Shown one piece after another: positions 5,740 through 14,183 of a DNA stretch of 22,265 nt; the stretch's first letter is position 1; the number at the start of each line of letters is the position of its first letter. The translations under genes and the position numbers were made by a program. The stretch covers positions 1-22,265 of the forward strand of contig CAAFZY010000003.1 in NCBI GenBank assembly GCA_900767645.1, written 5' to 3'. The DNA comes from Alphaproteobacteria bacterium (GTDB lineage: Bacteria > Pseudomonadota > Alphaproteobacteria > RF32 > CAG-239). The notes under the pieces were generated by a model. It worked only from the letters and a program-made list of their open reading frames with translations, did not search any database and had not been told where the DNA came from.

Positions 5740-8641
5740 CATCTTCCTCCGTTGCCCATTCTTTTATTCGCTCCAAATGGTCATATTCAGAATATTTAGG
5801 CACATATTTAGGGTTCGGACGCGCCAAATAGGGCGTGGTTTCAAAGTCAAAAGCCGAAATAAGTTTTTGCAGGTTCTCACGAGTTTGCGCCAAAACTTTA
5901 TCCGTTTCAGTTATTTCCGTAATTTTATTGCCAAGTCTCCAGTAGCTTAATTTATTAACTTTACCGGTCGGAATTTTCCGCCCGTTTTTGCTAAAACCTC
6001 CGGAAGCGGCAATCAGTCCTTCTATCGGCAGCTGCGGAGCATATCCGGCATGAACTTGTTTGTTTGAGCGGATACTGCCGGTTTTGTAATCAATGATGTC
6101 AATACTGCCGTCTTTGTTAAAATTGAGCCTATCGGCGCGAGCTTCCGCAATAAACGGACCGGCGGGCGCGGCAAACTCCATTTGCCCTTCAACCTCATTA
6201 TAAATTTGCTTTATATCGGGGCGGCAGATTGCCTCTTGCGCTAAAACCCAATCAACGGTTTTAAGAAATGACGGCCACCAAAAAGCCCGCAACTCCGCGC
6301 TTATTTCAGCTGACTGAAATTTATTTAACCCGATGTTTATTAATTGCTCGCGTGCATCAGAAGGCAGCTCTTGCGGAAATTTAGTGTTAAATTCTTCCAA
6401 AATGCCATGAATTAAATTGCCGTAATCGGCAAATGATAAATCTTTATCCGGCGCGTCTAACTGTTTAAGCCGCAAAATTTTGGCGGCAAAAACGGAATAC
6501 GGATCACATATCAGTCTTTCTAACCAGCTGGCTGATAACCGACGCGGACGAGATTCTATCGGTGGTTTGGGCGCCGGCACTACGATTTTATCCTGTACGG
6601 CGGGCGTATCTTGCAAGCGCGCCAAAGAAGTATATTTATAATCAAGCAAAGTTTCAGCCTCTTTGCCATAAGCCTTGAGTACCGTTTCAAGCCGGAGTAA
6701 CCACCGCGATTTGTTCATCGGCGTGCCGGTGACACGCTTGGCGCGGGTTAAATAAACTTCAGGCGCGCACATCAGTTGGCAAAAATCAGCCGCCATTACG
6801 CCGATGGCTTTTTCAGGCAGCGGCATGCCGAAATCCTTTTTCATCGGGCGCGACATCCATGGGTCGCTGCTCGGAAGCACAGGCCACACACCTTCATTCA
6901 CCTCGCCGATAATAACAACATCGTACTGATTAAAACGCGCCTCAATCGGACCCAAAATTTTTAATCTTGGGTGAGTGCCATACAGCGGGCGCACGGTTTC
7001 AGTCGCCATTAATCTTGTTAAAACCGCCGCATATTGTTTAGGGTCAATCTGTTCCAAAACTTTTAACTGCGGCAAAACTTTGCTGAACAATGCCGCGGCT
7101 TTACGACCGTCATCACCGCACCATAAAACTTTATCTCCGCCGCCGTTTTTAGACCCCGATAGTGCTTCCGCCACTTGCAAATGGGTTTGCAGCAAAACGG
7201 TAAAATCAGCCTGCGGATTTGCGTACAACTCGGCAAGCGGGCGAATGGTTTGTTTAAGTAAAACCACATCTTGCAATAATTTTTCAGGTATTTCTTTTTT
7301 AATGCCCGAATAAGCCGGCGTGCGCAATGCAAGCTCATAATCACGAACCCGACGGCGCACTGAGGCTAAATCAGAGTTCAGGCGGATAAACGGACTTTTT
7401 AACAAAGCCAAAACCGAACTGTCGGAAAAATCAGCTTCTAAAACTTCAAGTATAGAGCGCAGATAAATTCCGACCGGAGTTAAATGCAACGGTTTACCGG
7501 CGGAATCGTCAATTTTAATCTGCCATCGCTCTAATTCAGCGGCTACACGGCGCGCCAAATTACGGTCAGTGGTAACCAATGCCGCGGTTTTACTTGCAGT
7601 ATTAAGCGTGTCACGCATTATAACGGCAATGGCGGACGCCTCCTGTCCCATGTCTTCAGTGGTGATAAGGTGTAAATTTTCAGTTGCCTCAGAGGGGAGC
7701 GAATCGGCGGAAAGACTACGCCATTCCAAAGTTGAAAGCGCCGGACGCATCATCTCTGAAACTAATTTTTCCCGCGCGGCATTATGCGGTTTAACAGCAT
7801 CCTTTACTTCAAAACGCGAAATTTGTAAAAATTCAAGCAGCTGTTTGAGCTCATATTGCGGGTGACTTTCATCGGCTTGTTCCCAAGCCTCATCTTCAAG
7901 CTGTTTATCCAGTCCGTAAAAATAAATTTCGCCATTAGGTAAATTTTTGATAGTTTTTAAAAGTTGTTTCAGCCCCGGGAATAACGCGGTTATGCCGGCA
8001 GCCACAACCTGTCCGCTCGGTTTGTTGTTTTGCCATATTTCGGCTTGAGCTTTTAACAGGGCGTTTTTGCGGTTTACCATATCGCATAAACCGCGTTCTT
8101 GCAAAATTTGCGGCCAATATTTACTGATAATTTGCAAAAAGTTTAAGGTTTCCTGCCAGTGAACGGCATATTGTTCTGGCACCAAATTTTTAAGCCCGTC
8201 AAATGAAAGCTGCTCATTGTAAAAAACATCCATAAGTTTGGCTAAATCTTGCGCAAGAGCGAAAGCCTGCGCAAAAGTCATTTCCGGCAAGCCGTATTCT
8301 GCCGGTTTTGAAATAATCAGGCGGGTAAATAAAAACAAACGCTCATAATTATCAATCGCCGGAGGCAACTGACGTAAAACTTCAGAATTAGCAGAGCCGT
8401 TTAAGAAAATTTCGTCTTCATCGGCATCGGCTATCGGCACAATTTGCGGCAAAATACTCGGCTTTAAACCGTTATCGCGGACAAACGCGTCACGCAATGA
8501 AACGCAAGCTCGCCGATTAGGCAATAAAAACAAAACATTGGCAAGTTCCAGAGGATTATCGGCATAAATCCGGCTGAACTTTTTCGCCAACACATCAACC
8601 AGAGAGCAACTTTGCGCAATGTTAAAAATGTTTTCCGCCAT
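5732..8641 (-). CDS. addB: AddB subunit of the AddAB helicase-nuclease (alpha-type)
   Basis: The 969-residue protein partners AddA. The N-terminal segment LLPNRRACVSLRDAF (about 39-53) sits where other AddB proteins have an ATP-binding loop but has no GKT, as is usual for the alphaproteobacterial type, so this subunit probably does not hydrolyse ATP. The C-terminal RecB-like nuclease is intact: ARADR, then IDYKTG (D851, K853) and QLPIE (870-874). The far C-terminus YSEYDHLERIKEW matches the alpha-type ending. The cysteine cluster that binds an iron-sulfur centre in Bacillus AddB is absent. It degrades the second strand during end processing. It begins a few bases after the rdgB stop codon. 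Confidence 0.93.
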   Translation of the reverse strand: MAENIFNIAQSCSLVDVLAKKFSRIYADNPLELANVLFLLPNRRACVSLRDAFVRDNGLKPSILPQIVPIADADEDEIFLNGSANSEVLRQLPPAIDNYERLFLFTRLIISKPAEYGLPEMTFAQAFALAQDLAKLMDVFYNEQLSFDGLKNLVPEQYAVHWQETLNFLQIISKYWPQILQERGLCDMVNRKNALLKAQAEIWQNNKPSGQVVAAGITALFPGLKQLLKTIKNLPNGEIYFYGLDKQLEDEAWEQADESHPQYELKQLLEFLQISRFEVKDAVKPHNAAREKLVSEMMRPALSTLEWRSLSADSLPSEATENLHLITTEDMGQEASAIAVIMRDTLNTASKTAALVTTDRNLARRVAAELERWQIKIDDSAGKPLHLTPVGIYLRSILEVLEADFSDSSVLALLKSPFIRLNSDLASVRRRVRDYELALRTPAYSGIKKEIPEKLLQDVVLLKQTIRPLAELYANPQADFTVLLQTHLQVAEALSGSKNGGGDKVLWCGDDGRKAAALFSKVLPQLKVLEQIDPKQYAAVLTRLMATETVRPLYGTHPRLKILGPIEARFNQYDVVIIGEVNEGVWPVLPSSDPWMSRPMKKDFGMPLPEKAIGVMAADFCQLMCAPEVYLTRAKRVTGTPMNKSRWLLRLETVLKAYGKEAETLLDYKYTSLARLQDTPAVQDKIVVPAPKPPIESRPRRLSASWLERLICDPYSVFAAKILRLKQLDAPDKDLSFADYGNLIHGILEEFNTKFPQELPSDAREQLINIGLNKFQSAEISAELRAFWWPSFLKTVDWVLAQEAICRPDIKQIYNEVEGQMEFAAPAGPFIAEARADRLNFNKDGSIDIIDYKTGSIRSNKQVHAGYAPQLPIEGLIAASGGFSKNGRKIPTGKVNKLSYWRLGNKITEITETDKVLAQTRENLQKLISAFDFETTPYLARPNPKYVPKYSEYDHLERIKEWATEEDDE

Positions 8642-8646
8642 TCAAA

Positions 8647-9237
8647 TTATTGCTCCCGCAAGTAGTGCAAAAATTTTTGCAACGCATTACCGCGGTGCGA
8701 AACTTTGTTTTTTACGTCAGCGCCCAACTCGGCAAATGTTTTATTATATCCTTCCGGCACAAACACCGGATCAAAACCGAATCCGCCGGAACCGATTTTA
8801 GATTTGGCAATAACGCCGTTGCATCTGCCTTCAAAATGTTTATAAGTTCCGTCCGGAAAACCCAAAACCAGCACACAGGCAAAATATGCCGAACGGTCAG
8901 AGTTGCCGGTTTGCTCAATTTCAGCAAGCAGTTTATCCATACCTTTATCAAAATTACGCTCGGGAGCATAACGAGCCGAATAAACTCCGGGGCGACCGTT
9001 TAAGGCATTAACGCACAATCCCGAATCGTCGGCAAGGCACGGAACACCGGTAATTTCAGCTCCCTCCAAAGCCTTTAAAGCGGCATTTTCTTCAAAAGTG
9101 GCGCCGGTTTCATCAACTTCAGGCAAATTTACGTCAAGCGCCGAAACAACTTTAATTCCAAGTGGCGCAAGCATTTCGGTAATTTCAGCAATTTTACCGC
9201 GATTGCGGCTGGCGAATATCAGTTTTTCAAACTTCAT
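8647..9237 (-). CDS. rdgB: Non-canonical purine NTP pyrophosphatase (RdgB/HAM1)
   Basis: The 196-residue protein has the family motifs in order: FASRNRGK (8-15), DETGATFEENAALKA (42-56), LADDSGL (69-74, with the catalytic Asp), GRPGVYSARYA, GFGFDPVF (153-159) and SHRGNAL (180-186). It hydrolyses dITP, XTP and ITP to monophosphates and keeps deaminated purines out of DNA and RNA. Cytosolic and normally homodimeric. Its ATG directly follows the rph stop codon. The rph-rdgB pairing is common in many bacteria. No unusual features. Confidence 0.96.
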   Translation of the reverse strand: MKFEKLIFASRNRGKIAEITEMLAPLGIKVVSALDVNLPEVDETGATFEENAALKALEGAEITGVPCLADDSGLCVNALNGRPGVYSARYAPERNFDKGMDKLLAEIEQTGNSDRSAYFACVLVLGFPDGTYKHFEGRCNGVIAKSKIGSGGFGFDPVFVPEGYNKTFAELGADVKNKVSHRGNALQKFLHYLREQ

Positions 9238-9951
9238 TTATTTAACTCCCAATGCTTGTTTTTGCAATTTAATCAAATCGGCAATTGCGTTTTGCGCCAA
9301 AGCAAACAACGTTTCAAACTGCTCTTTGTCGAACGGCTCGCCTTCAGCCGTACCTTGAACTTCAACAATTTTGCCGCTTTCGGTCAAAACAAAATTGGTA
9401 TCGGCACGAGCGGAAGAATCTTCATCGTAATCCAAATCAAGCAAAACTTCATCGCCATGCAATCCGCAAGAAACGGCAGCCACAAACTCTTTTATCGGGT
9501 TACAGGCAATTTTACCATCGCGTACCATTTTTTGCAAAGCAATATACAAAGCTACAAAACTGCCGGTTATTGAAGCGGTGCGAGTTCCGCCGTCGGCTTG
9601 CAAAACATCGCAGTCAATATTGATAATGTAATCTTTTAAGGCATTTAAGTCCGTAACCGCTCGCAACGAACGCCCGATAAGGCGCTGAATTTCATGCGTG
9701 CGACCTGACGGGCCTTTGGTTTCGCGGCTGACACGGGTACGGGTTGAACGCGGAAGCAGCGCGTATTCAGCGGTTATCCACCCCTTTTCACCGCCTTTAA
9801 GCCATGCCGGCAATTTATCGTCTACCGTTGCCGTGCACAAAACATGCGTATTGCCGCATTTAATTAAGCACGATCCTTCGGCATACGCATTCACATCAGG
9901 AATAATTTCAATTTTTCTGAGCTCGTTATAAGCGCGATTATTTTGCCGCAT
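9238..9951 (-). CDS. rph: Ribonuclease PH
   Basis: The 237-residue phosphorolytic 3'-5' exoribonuclease trims tRNA 3' ends. Motifs include the N-terminal MRQNNRAYNELR, the phosphate-binding region GPSGRTHEIQRLIGRSLR (80-97), DCDVLQADGGTRTASITG (113-130) and DLDYDEDSSA (172-181). The start is placed at 9951 because the family begins MR.(N/D).R and GGAG lies 7 nt upstream. A longer frame to 9981 would add ten atypical residues. The chosen start overlaps the end of aroK by 14 bases. Full length, with no catalytic defect seen. Confidence 0.95.
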   Translation of the reverse strand: MRQNNRAYNELRKIEIIPDVNAYAEGSCLIKCGNTHVLCTATVDDKLPAWLKGGEKGWITAEYALLPRSTRTRVSRETKGPSGRTHEIQRLIGRSLRAVTDLNALKDYIINIDCDVLQADGGTRTASITGSFVALYIALQKMVRDGKIACNPIKEFVAAVSCGLHGDEVLLDLDYDEDSSARADTNFVLTESGKIVEVQGTAEGEPFDKEQFETLFALAQNAIADLIKLQKQALGVK

Positions 9952-10495
9952 TTTTATTCTCCGTAACATAAAAATCATCAATCGCCTTCAGCACGCGGAC
10001 AACCGTGTTTTCGACTCGTTCATCTTTGGTTTCAACCACAATATCAGCCTCGGAATAATACGGATATTCTTCTTTAATGTAATTTTCAAGCTTGTCTTTT
10101 AAGCGCATGTCGCTGCCCATTAAAAACGGACGGTGTTTGCGCCCTGCCGTACGGTGATAAAGAGTGTTTATATCGGCCTTAAGCCAAATGGTTAAAGCGT
10201 GCGACTTAGCCATTTCGCGAGTAGGTCCGGCAACAAACGATCCGCCGCCCGATGCCAGCACGCACGGTTCACCCTGAAGCAAACGTTTCATAACCCGCAT
10301 TTCACCGGCACGGTATTCTTCCGCACCAAAGCATTTGAGCACATCAACCAATGAAAGTCCGGCGGCTTTTTCAATCTCGCGGTCGCCATCAACAAACGGC
10401 AGATTGAGTTTTTGCGCCAACCGCTTGCCGACACTGGTTTTTCCGCTTCCCATAAGCCCGACCAGCAAAATTATTTTATTTATATCTTTTACCAT
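9938..10495 (-). CDS. aroK: Shikimate kinase
   Basis: The 185-residue enzyme phosphorylates shikimate in aromatic amino acid synthesis. It shows Walker A GLMGSGKTS (13-21), the shikimate-binding DGDREIE (36-42), YRAGE (61-65), the GGG turn (83-85) and the lid arginine in RKHRPFL (119-125). An in-frame TTG at 10516 would add seven residues. The ATG at 10495 is preferred since the best promoter places the transcript start near 10524, leaving a usable leader only for the ATG, although its SD is weak. In many alphaproteobacteria aroB follows aroK. Here rph follows instead. It heads the aroK-to-addA operon and is divergent from the xerD operon. Confidence 0.93.
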   Translation of the reverse strand: MVKDINKIILLVGLMGSGKTSVGKRLAQKLNLPFVDGDREIEKAAGLSLVDVLKCFGAEEYRAGEMRVMKRLLQGEPCVLASGGGSFVAGPTREMAKSHALTIWLKADINTLYHRTAGRKHRPFLMGSDMRLKDKLENYIKEEYPYYSEADIVVETKDERVENTVVRVLKAIDDFYVTENKNAAK

Positions 10496-10521
10496 TGTTT
10501 TTAACGCTTCTTTCAATTTTG

Positions 10522-10559
10522 TTGCATTAAATAATAGAAGTGTTATCCTTATTTAGCAA
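10522..10559. promoter_or_regulatory. Overlapping divergent promoters between aroK and the xerD operon
   Basis: On the minus strand TTGCTA (10559-10554) and TATTAT (10536-10531) are 17 bases apart and face aroK. On the plus strand a weaker pair, TTGCAT (10522-10527) and TATCCT (10544-10549), is 16 bases apart and faces the small ORF at 10585. The two overlap, so the operons may compete for polymerase. The minus-strand call is the better of the two. Confidence 0.4.
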
Positions 10560-10584
10560 CAACTTTTTACGAGGTATTTTGATT

Positions 10585-10725
10585 ATGAAACAGAAAAATT
10601 ACAATTGGATTTATTTGGCGCTGATTTTGTTGATTGTCGGCGGAGTTGTTTATGTTGCCACCAAAGACATTTCACCGATTTCGCACCATGTTGAAAAAGA
10701 AGTATCGCTTAACTACGCCAAATAA
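10585..10725 (+). CDS. Small single-pass membrane protein, unknown function
   Basis: The 46-residue protein has a short basic N-terminus (MKQKNYNW), one hydrophobic segment at about residues 8-26 and a hydrophilic tail. This is consistent with an N-in single-span inner-membrane peptide. The start at 10585 is supported by GAGG ten bases upstream. A longer in-frame start at 10540 would precede that SD and overlap the promoter region. Its TAA is immediately followed by the xerD ATG, so it is the first gene of that operon. I do not recognise the family. Small proteins of this kind are often lineage-specific. Confidence 0.7.
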   Translation: MKQKNYNWIYLALILLIVGGVVYVATKDISPISHHVEKEVSLNYAK

Positions 10726-11631
10726 ATGGGAAATTCTTACCTGCAATTGTTTTTAGACGCCATGGCGGCGGAAAAAGGCGCCGCCCTCAACACGCTTGAT
10801 GCATATCGGCGCGATATTTTGCAGTTTTTTGAAATTTGCCATGTGGCGCCGGAAAAAATTACCGAACAAGATATTTCCGCATACATACAAGAGCTTGGCA
10901 GCCGTTATTACAGCCCCAAATCGCAGGCTCGCAAACTTTCGGCAATGCGGGAATTTTGCCGATTTTTATTTTCAGAAAATATTTTACGTGAAAATCCCGT
11001 TACCAATATTTCATTGCCCAAGCAGGAAAAGCCTCTGCCTAAATTTTTAACACCGATTCAAATTGATATTTTAAGTAAAACCGCGCAAGAACATGCCAAT
11101 TTATCAATTAAGCGAATCGGCGTAATGATTGATTTAATGTTTGCAACCGGATTACGCGTTTCCGAACTTATTGCCCTGCCGGAACGCGCCATTAACACCG
11201 ACAAAAAACAAATTATGGTACGGGGCAAGGGCAGCAAAGAGCGAATCGTGCCGGTAGCAGATTCCGTTATCCGCGAAGTGCTTGACTATTGTAATTCTTA
11301 CCGCAACAATTTTATTGCCGCGGGAAAATCTTCAAACTGCCTGTTCCCTTCAAAATCATCACAAAGCGGACACATCACCCGCGATACTTTTTTCAAATAT
11401 CTTAAAATGCTTGCCATTGAAGCCGAACTAGATGAGCGTATAATTTCACCGCACACTTTGCGCCACTCGTTTGCTACCAATTTGTTGAATCATCAGGCTG
11501 ATTTGCGCTCCGTGCAAAAAATGCTCGGGCATGAAAATATTGCTACCACAGAAATTTACACGCATATAACATCTGAAAAATTGGCGGAAATTGTGCAACA
11601 CAATCACCCTTTGCGTAACTTCAAACTTTGA
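10726..11631 (+). CDS. xerD: Tyrosine recombinase XerD
   Basis: The 301-residue site-specific recombinase has an N-terminal SAM-like DNA-binding domain (about 1-95) and a catalytic domain with all six key residues: Arg144 (TGLRVSEL), Lys168 (RGKGSKER), His243 and Arg246 (HTLRHSFATNLL), His269 (LGHEN) and the nucleophile Tyr278 (IYTH). XerD with XerC resolves chromosome dimers at dif under FtsK control. The short length, the HTLRHSFAT box and the position beside aroK, as in many alphaproteobacteria, support XerD over XerC or an integrase. No attachment sites or mobile genes adjoin it. It starts right after the upstream stop. Confidence 0.92.
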   Translation: MGNSYLQLFLDAMAAEKGAALNTLDAYRRDILQFFEICHVAPEKITEQDISAYIQELGSRYYSPKSQARKLSAMREFCRFLFSENILRENPVTNISLPKQEKPLPKFLTPIQIDILSKTAQEHANLSIKRIGVMIDLMFATGLRVSELIALPERAINTDKKQIMVRGKGSKERIVPVADSVIREVLDYCNSYRNNFIAAGKSSNCLFPSKSSQSGHITRDTFFKYLKMLAIEAELDERIISPHTLRHSFATNLLNHQADLRSVQKMLGHENIATTEIYTHITSEKLAEIVQHNHPLRNFKL

Positions 11632-11642
11632 AAGCAAACCCG

Positions 11643-12167
11643 ATGGAAAAGAAAACCGCCAACCTAATTTCAGATGAGCATCAGGGCAAAGGTTTTGAAA
11701 ACCTTTCCGCCAGCATGACGCCTTTAATCAAAAAGCTGTTAGGCGCCAAAGGCATGGCTGAAGTTGAAATTTTAGCCAACTGGAAAAACATTGTCGGGGA
11801 AGACCTTGCCAAATACAGCCTGCCCCAAAGAATAGAGTTTAAGGTCGGCTCTCGCAATAACGGAACGCTGTATTTAATGGCGGCAAGCGGCGGATTTGCT
11901 ATGGAAATTCAGCATCGCACACCCCTTATTTTAGAAAAAATCAACACTTTTTTCGGCTATCAGGCTGTTGCTAAAATCAAACTGATACAAAATGACGGCT
12001 TTATTAATACGGAAGTATCGCCTGTTTATGAAGATAACCTTGAGAAAAAGCTTGTAACTGAAGAAGAACAAAATTATATTGACAGTGTTACTGAAGATAT
12101 TCAACATACCGAATTAAAGCTTAGCCTGCAAAAACTCGGCAAAAGTATTTTCGCCACTAAAAAATAG
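11643..12167 (+). CDS. DUF721 / DciA-like protein
   Basis: The 174-residue protein has a central DUF721 segment, roughly residues 22-115, with the characteristic W47-K-N-I-V-G and later hydrophobic strands (GTLYLMAASGGFAMEIQH). DUF721 includes DciA, the ancestral loader of the replicative helicase DnaB in bacteria without DnaC. That role is inferred from the family. A TTG at 11628 overlapping the xerD stop is possible, but the ATG at 11643 is preferred. In alphaproteobacteria DUF721 genes usually sit before a DsbA-like gene, as here. The C-terminal 50 residues are acidic and probably flexible. Confidence 0.8.
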   Translation: MEKKTANLISDEHQGKGFENLSASMTPLIKKLLGAKGMAEVEILANWKNIVGEDLAKYSLPQRIEFKVGSRNNGTLYLMAASGGFAMEIQHRTPLILEKINTFFGYQAVAKIKLIQNDGFINTEVSPVYEDNLEKKLVTEEEQNYIDSVTEDIQHTELKLSLQKLGKSIFATKK

Positions 12168-12177
12168 GAGACCGTCT

Positions 12178-12906
12178 GTGGAAAAAACTATCCGCTATCT
12201 TAGCACTTTTATTACCTCGCTGTTGCTATATGTCGTTTGCGCGTATATGTATCTGTCTTTTAAGGGCTTTGTGTATGAAAACGGCACTTTTACATTGGTA
12301 GGCAACGCCTATGCGCAATCGAACGAAATATCTTCACCGCTAAACAGTAACATTGCCATTAACTTTAATCCGGTTTACACTTCGGGAAGTTCCGACGCGC
12401 CGCTTACAATGTATGAAATATCTTCATTGGGTTGTTCGCACTGCGCCGATTTTCATCTTAACATTTTGCCCAAACTTGAAAAAGATTTTATCAGCACCGG
12501 AAAACTTAAAATTAAATTTGTAAACTTTCCGCTTGACCGCAAATCAATGCAGGGAGCCTTAATTTCACAATGTATGCCGGAAGCAAACCGTCCGGCCTTT
12601 GTGCGTTCTATGTTTGAGAGGCAGCGCGAGTGGCAACTGGCCTTTGATTCAGCTTCCGTAATTAAAAAAATTGCCGCACAAAACGGCTTTAACGCCGCGG
12701 ATTTTGAGGCTTGCGCCAAAAACAGCGAGATGGTGCAAACCATTTTGGACGAACGGCAAGAGGCTATTGACAAGCTTAAAGTTCAGGGCACTCCGGCCTT
12801 TTTAATCACCGGCGACGGAGCTAATGAAATTTTATACGGCATGCCTGATTACAATAATTTTGCCGCCTATTTGCATAACCGCCTTAACGCACAGGGTAAA
12901 AAATAA
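12178..12906 (+). CDS. DsbA-family periplasmic thiol:disulfide oxidoreductase
   Basis: The 242-residue protein starts with GTG, set by AGGAGA 8 nt before it. A hydrophobic N-terminal segment (about 10-28) acts as a signal or membrane anchor, and AYAQS at 44-48 gives a possible later cleavage site. The thioredoxin-fold domain has C-S-H-C (86-89) and the cis-Pro loop GTPAF (204-208), with a helical insertion between them as in DsbA. It should form or isomerise disulfides in exported proteins. The four-cysteine pilin-like proteins in this window are possible substrates (inference). It follows dciA by 10 bases and abuts atpI. The DUF721-DsbA pairing is common in alphaproteobacteria, where smc often follows. 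Here the F0 genes follow. Confidence 0.88.
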   Translation: MEKTIRYLSTFITSLLLYVVCAYMYLSFKGFVYENGTFTLVGNAYAQSNEISSPLNSNIAINFNPVYTSGSSDAPLTMYEISSLGCSHCADFHLNILPKLEKDFISTGKLKIKFVNFPLDRKSMQGALISQCMPEANRPAFVRSMFERQREWQLAFDSASVIKKIAAQNGFNAADFEACAKNSEMVQTILDERQEAIDKLKVQGTPAFLITGDGANEILYGMPDYNNFAAYLHNRLNAQGKK

Positions 12907-13209
12907 ATGAACGAACCTGCCGACATTAAAGCCATAAACCAAAAAATCAGCGAGTTTAAACAAAAAAACAAACTCACTGTTGAAAAAAATGACGCTAACC
13001 GTGCCGGTTATCAGCGTTCTGCGGTGGGCTTTCAAATCAGCGCGGAATTAATCGCCGGAGTTTTGGTCGGAGCCGGAATCGGCTATTTACTGGATATGTT
13101 ATTAGGCACAAAGCCCTGGTTGTTGGCTTTGTTTATTATTTTCGGCGGCGCTGCCGGAATGTTAAATATTTATAAATCATTTAGGGCTGAAGATAAAAGC
13201 AAGGAGTAA
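12907..13209 (+). CDS. atpI: ATP synthase F0 accessory protein (AtpI/AtpZ family)
   Basis: The 100-residue protein has a charged N-terminal helix (1-40) and two transmembrane segments (about 44-66 and 70-90). Gly-rich stretches GVLVGAGIGYLLD and IIFGGAAGMLN are characteristic of the AtpI/AtpZ group, which assists c-ring assembly or magnesium uptake in some species. Its position directly before subunit a is the standard alphaproteobacterial order. The ATG abuts the stop of the DsbA-like gene. Confidence 0.85.
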   Translation: MNEPADIKAINQKISEFKQKNKLTVEKNDANRAGYQRSAVGFQISAELIAGVLVGAGIGYLLDMLLGTKPWLLALFIIFGGAAGMLNIYKSFRAEDKSKE

Positions 13210-13217
13210 TATAATCA

Positions 13218-13940
13218 ATGGCAAACCCTTTAGAACAATTTGAAGTTAAACCTATTATTCCGTTGCATTTTCACGGGTACGACATTTCTTTTACCAACTC
13301 GTCTTTATTTATGGTGTTGGCGGTGCTTGCTATTGTCACTTTATTTGGATTTTGCCTGCGCAAACGCACGCTTATTCCTTCACTATCGCAATCCGTGCCG
13401 GAAGCCGTTTATGATTTTGTTCATAATTTAATGCAAGATACGGTAGGCAAAGAAGGCTTAAAATATTTTTCATTTATTTTCAGCATCTTTTTATTTGTGG
13501 CTTTCGGCAATTTTTTGGGATTATTTCCTTACAGCTTTACTTTTACTTCGCATTTGGCCGCTGTCGGATGTTTGTCGGTGTTGGCGCTTATTTTTAACAT
13601 CGTAGTCGGTATCAGAGCCAAAAAGTGGGGCTATTTACGCACATTTTTACCACGAGGCATTCCGATGGCTTTGGCGCCGCTCGTAGTTCCGATTGAGGCA
13701 ATTTCGTTGCTGTCTAAACCATTCAGCCTTACTGTCCGTTTAGTTGCTAATATGACCGTCGGTCATATTATGCTTAAAATTTTGGCCGGTTTTGTGGTTG
13801 CTTTAGGGGTCGGCGGGGTTGTTCCCCTGTTCTTTGACTCTTGTATTATTATTTTTGAAATGTTTATAACTCTATTGCAAGCCTTTATTTATACAGTTTT
13901 AAGCTGTATTTATTTAGGTGATGCTTTACATTACCATTAA
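13218..13940 (+). CDS. atpB: ATP synthase F0 subunit a
   Basis: The 240-residue membrane protein has five to six hydrophobic helices. It carries the essential arginine in KPFSLTVRLVANM (Arg174, equivalent to E. coli aArg210), FGNFLGLFPY (96-105) and the C-terminal helix with Glu214 and Gln221. It forms the two proton half-channels against the c-ring. Length and motifs are typical of alphaproteobacteria. An SD-like AAGGAG lies before the ATG. It is followed 19 bases later by the c subunit gene. Confidence 0.96.
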   Translation: MANPLEQFEVKPIIPLHFHGYDISFTNSSLFMVLAVLAIVTLFGFCLRKRTLIPSLSQSVPEAVYDFVHNLMQDTVGKEGLKYFSFIFSIFLFVAFGNFLGLFPYSFTFTSHLAAVGCLSVLALIFNIVVGIRAKKWGYLRTFLPRGIPMALAPLVVPIEAISLLSKPFSLTVRLVANMTVGHIMLKILAGFVVALGVGGVVPLFFDSCIIIFEMFITLLQAFIYTVLSCIYLGDALHYH

Positions 13941-13959
13941 ACTTTTGAAAGGAAAAATG

Positions 13960-14181
13960 ATGGAACCGTTAGCTTATGTTTCTGCCGCAGCTTGCGCTAT
14001 TTCTATGACTGTTGCCGCTTGGGGCGTTACCAAATTGTGGACAACAATGATTGACACCGTAGGCCGCAATCCGCAGGTTAAAAAAGAAGTTGATATTTAC
14101 GGCTGGGCCGGATTTGCCGCTATTGAAGCAATTGCTTTGTATGCGTTGGTTGTTGCTTTGGTTATCTTAACCGGTAAATAA
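13960..14181 (+). CDS. atpE: ATP synthase F0 subunit c with glycine-poor inner helix
   Basis: The 73-residue hairpin of two membrane helices is joined by the polar loop GRNP (35-38). The proton-carrying carboxylate is Glu56 in the outer helix (GFAAIEAIALYALVVAL), exactly 20 residues after the loop Arg as in other c subunits. From the loop onward it closely resembles Rhodospirillales proteins. The inner helix is unusual: the normal GxGxGxG run is replaced by a sequence with only Gly22, plus Trp21 and Thr24. The start is the second of two adjacent ATGs, 7 nt after AAAGG. A GTG at 13918 inside atpB would add a non-homologous extension and is rejected. The Gln of sodium-binding c subunits is not present at the aligned place, so it is probably proton-driven. 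Confidence 0.93.
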   Translation: MEPLAYVSAAACAISMTVAAWGVTKLWTTMIDTVGRNPQVKKEVDIYGWAGFAAIEAIALYALVVALVILTGK

Positions 14182-14183
14182 AT

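Noticed and set aside
6975..7865. Plus-strand open frames inside addB
   Set aside because: They lie opposite an intact 969-codon gene with family motifs. Their translations are low-complexity Ser/Ala-rich without support.
10726..11631. XerD gene as an integrase of a mobile element
   Set aside because: It matches housekeeping XerD in length and motifs, sits in a conserved chromosomal neighbourhood, and no tRNA, att repeats or cargo genes are nearby.
13918..13959. Longer start for subunit c within atpB
   Set aside because: The added residues are translated from atpB coding sequence in another frame, and the SD AAAGG is downstream of that start.
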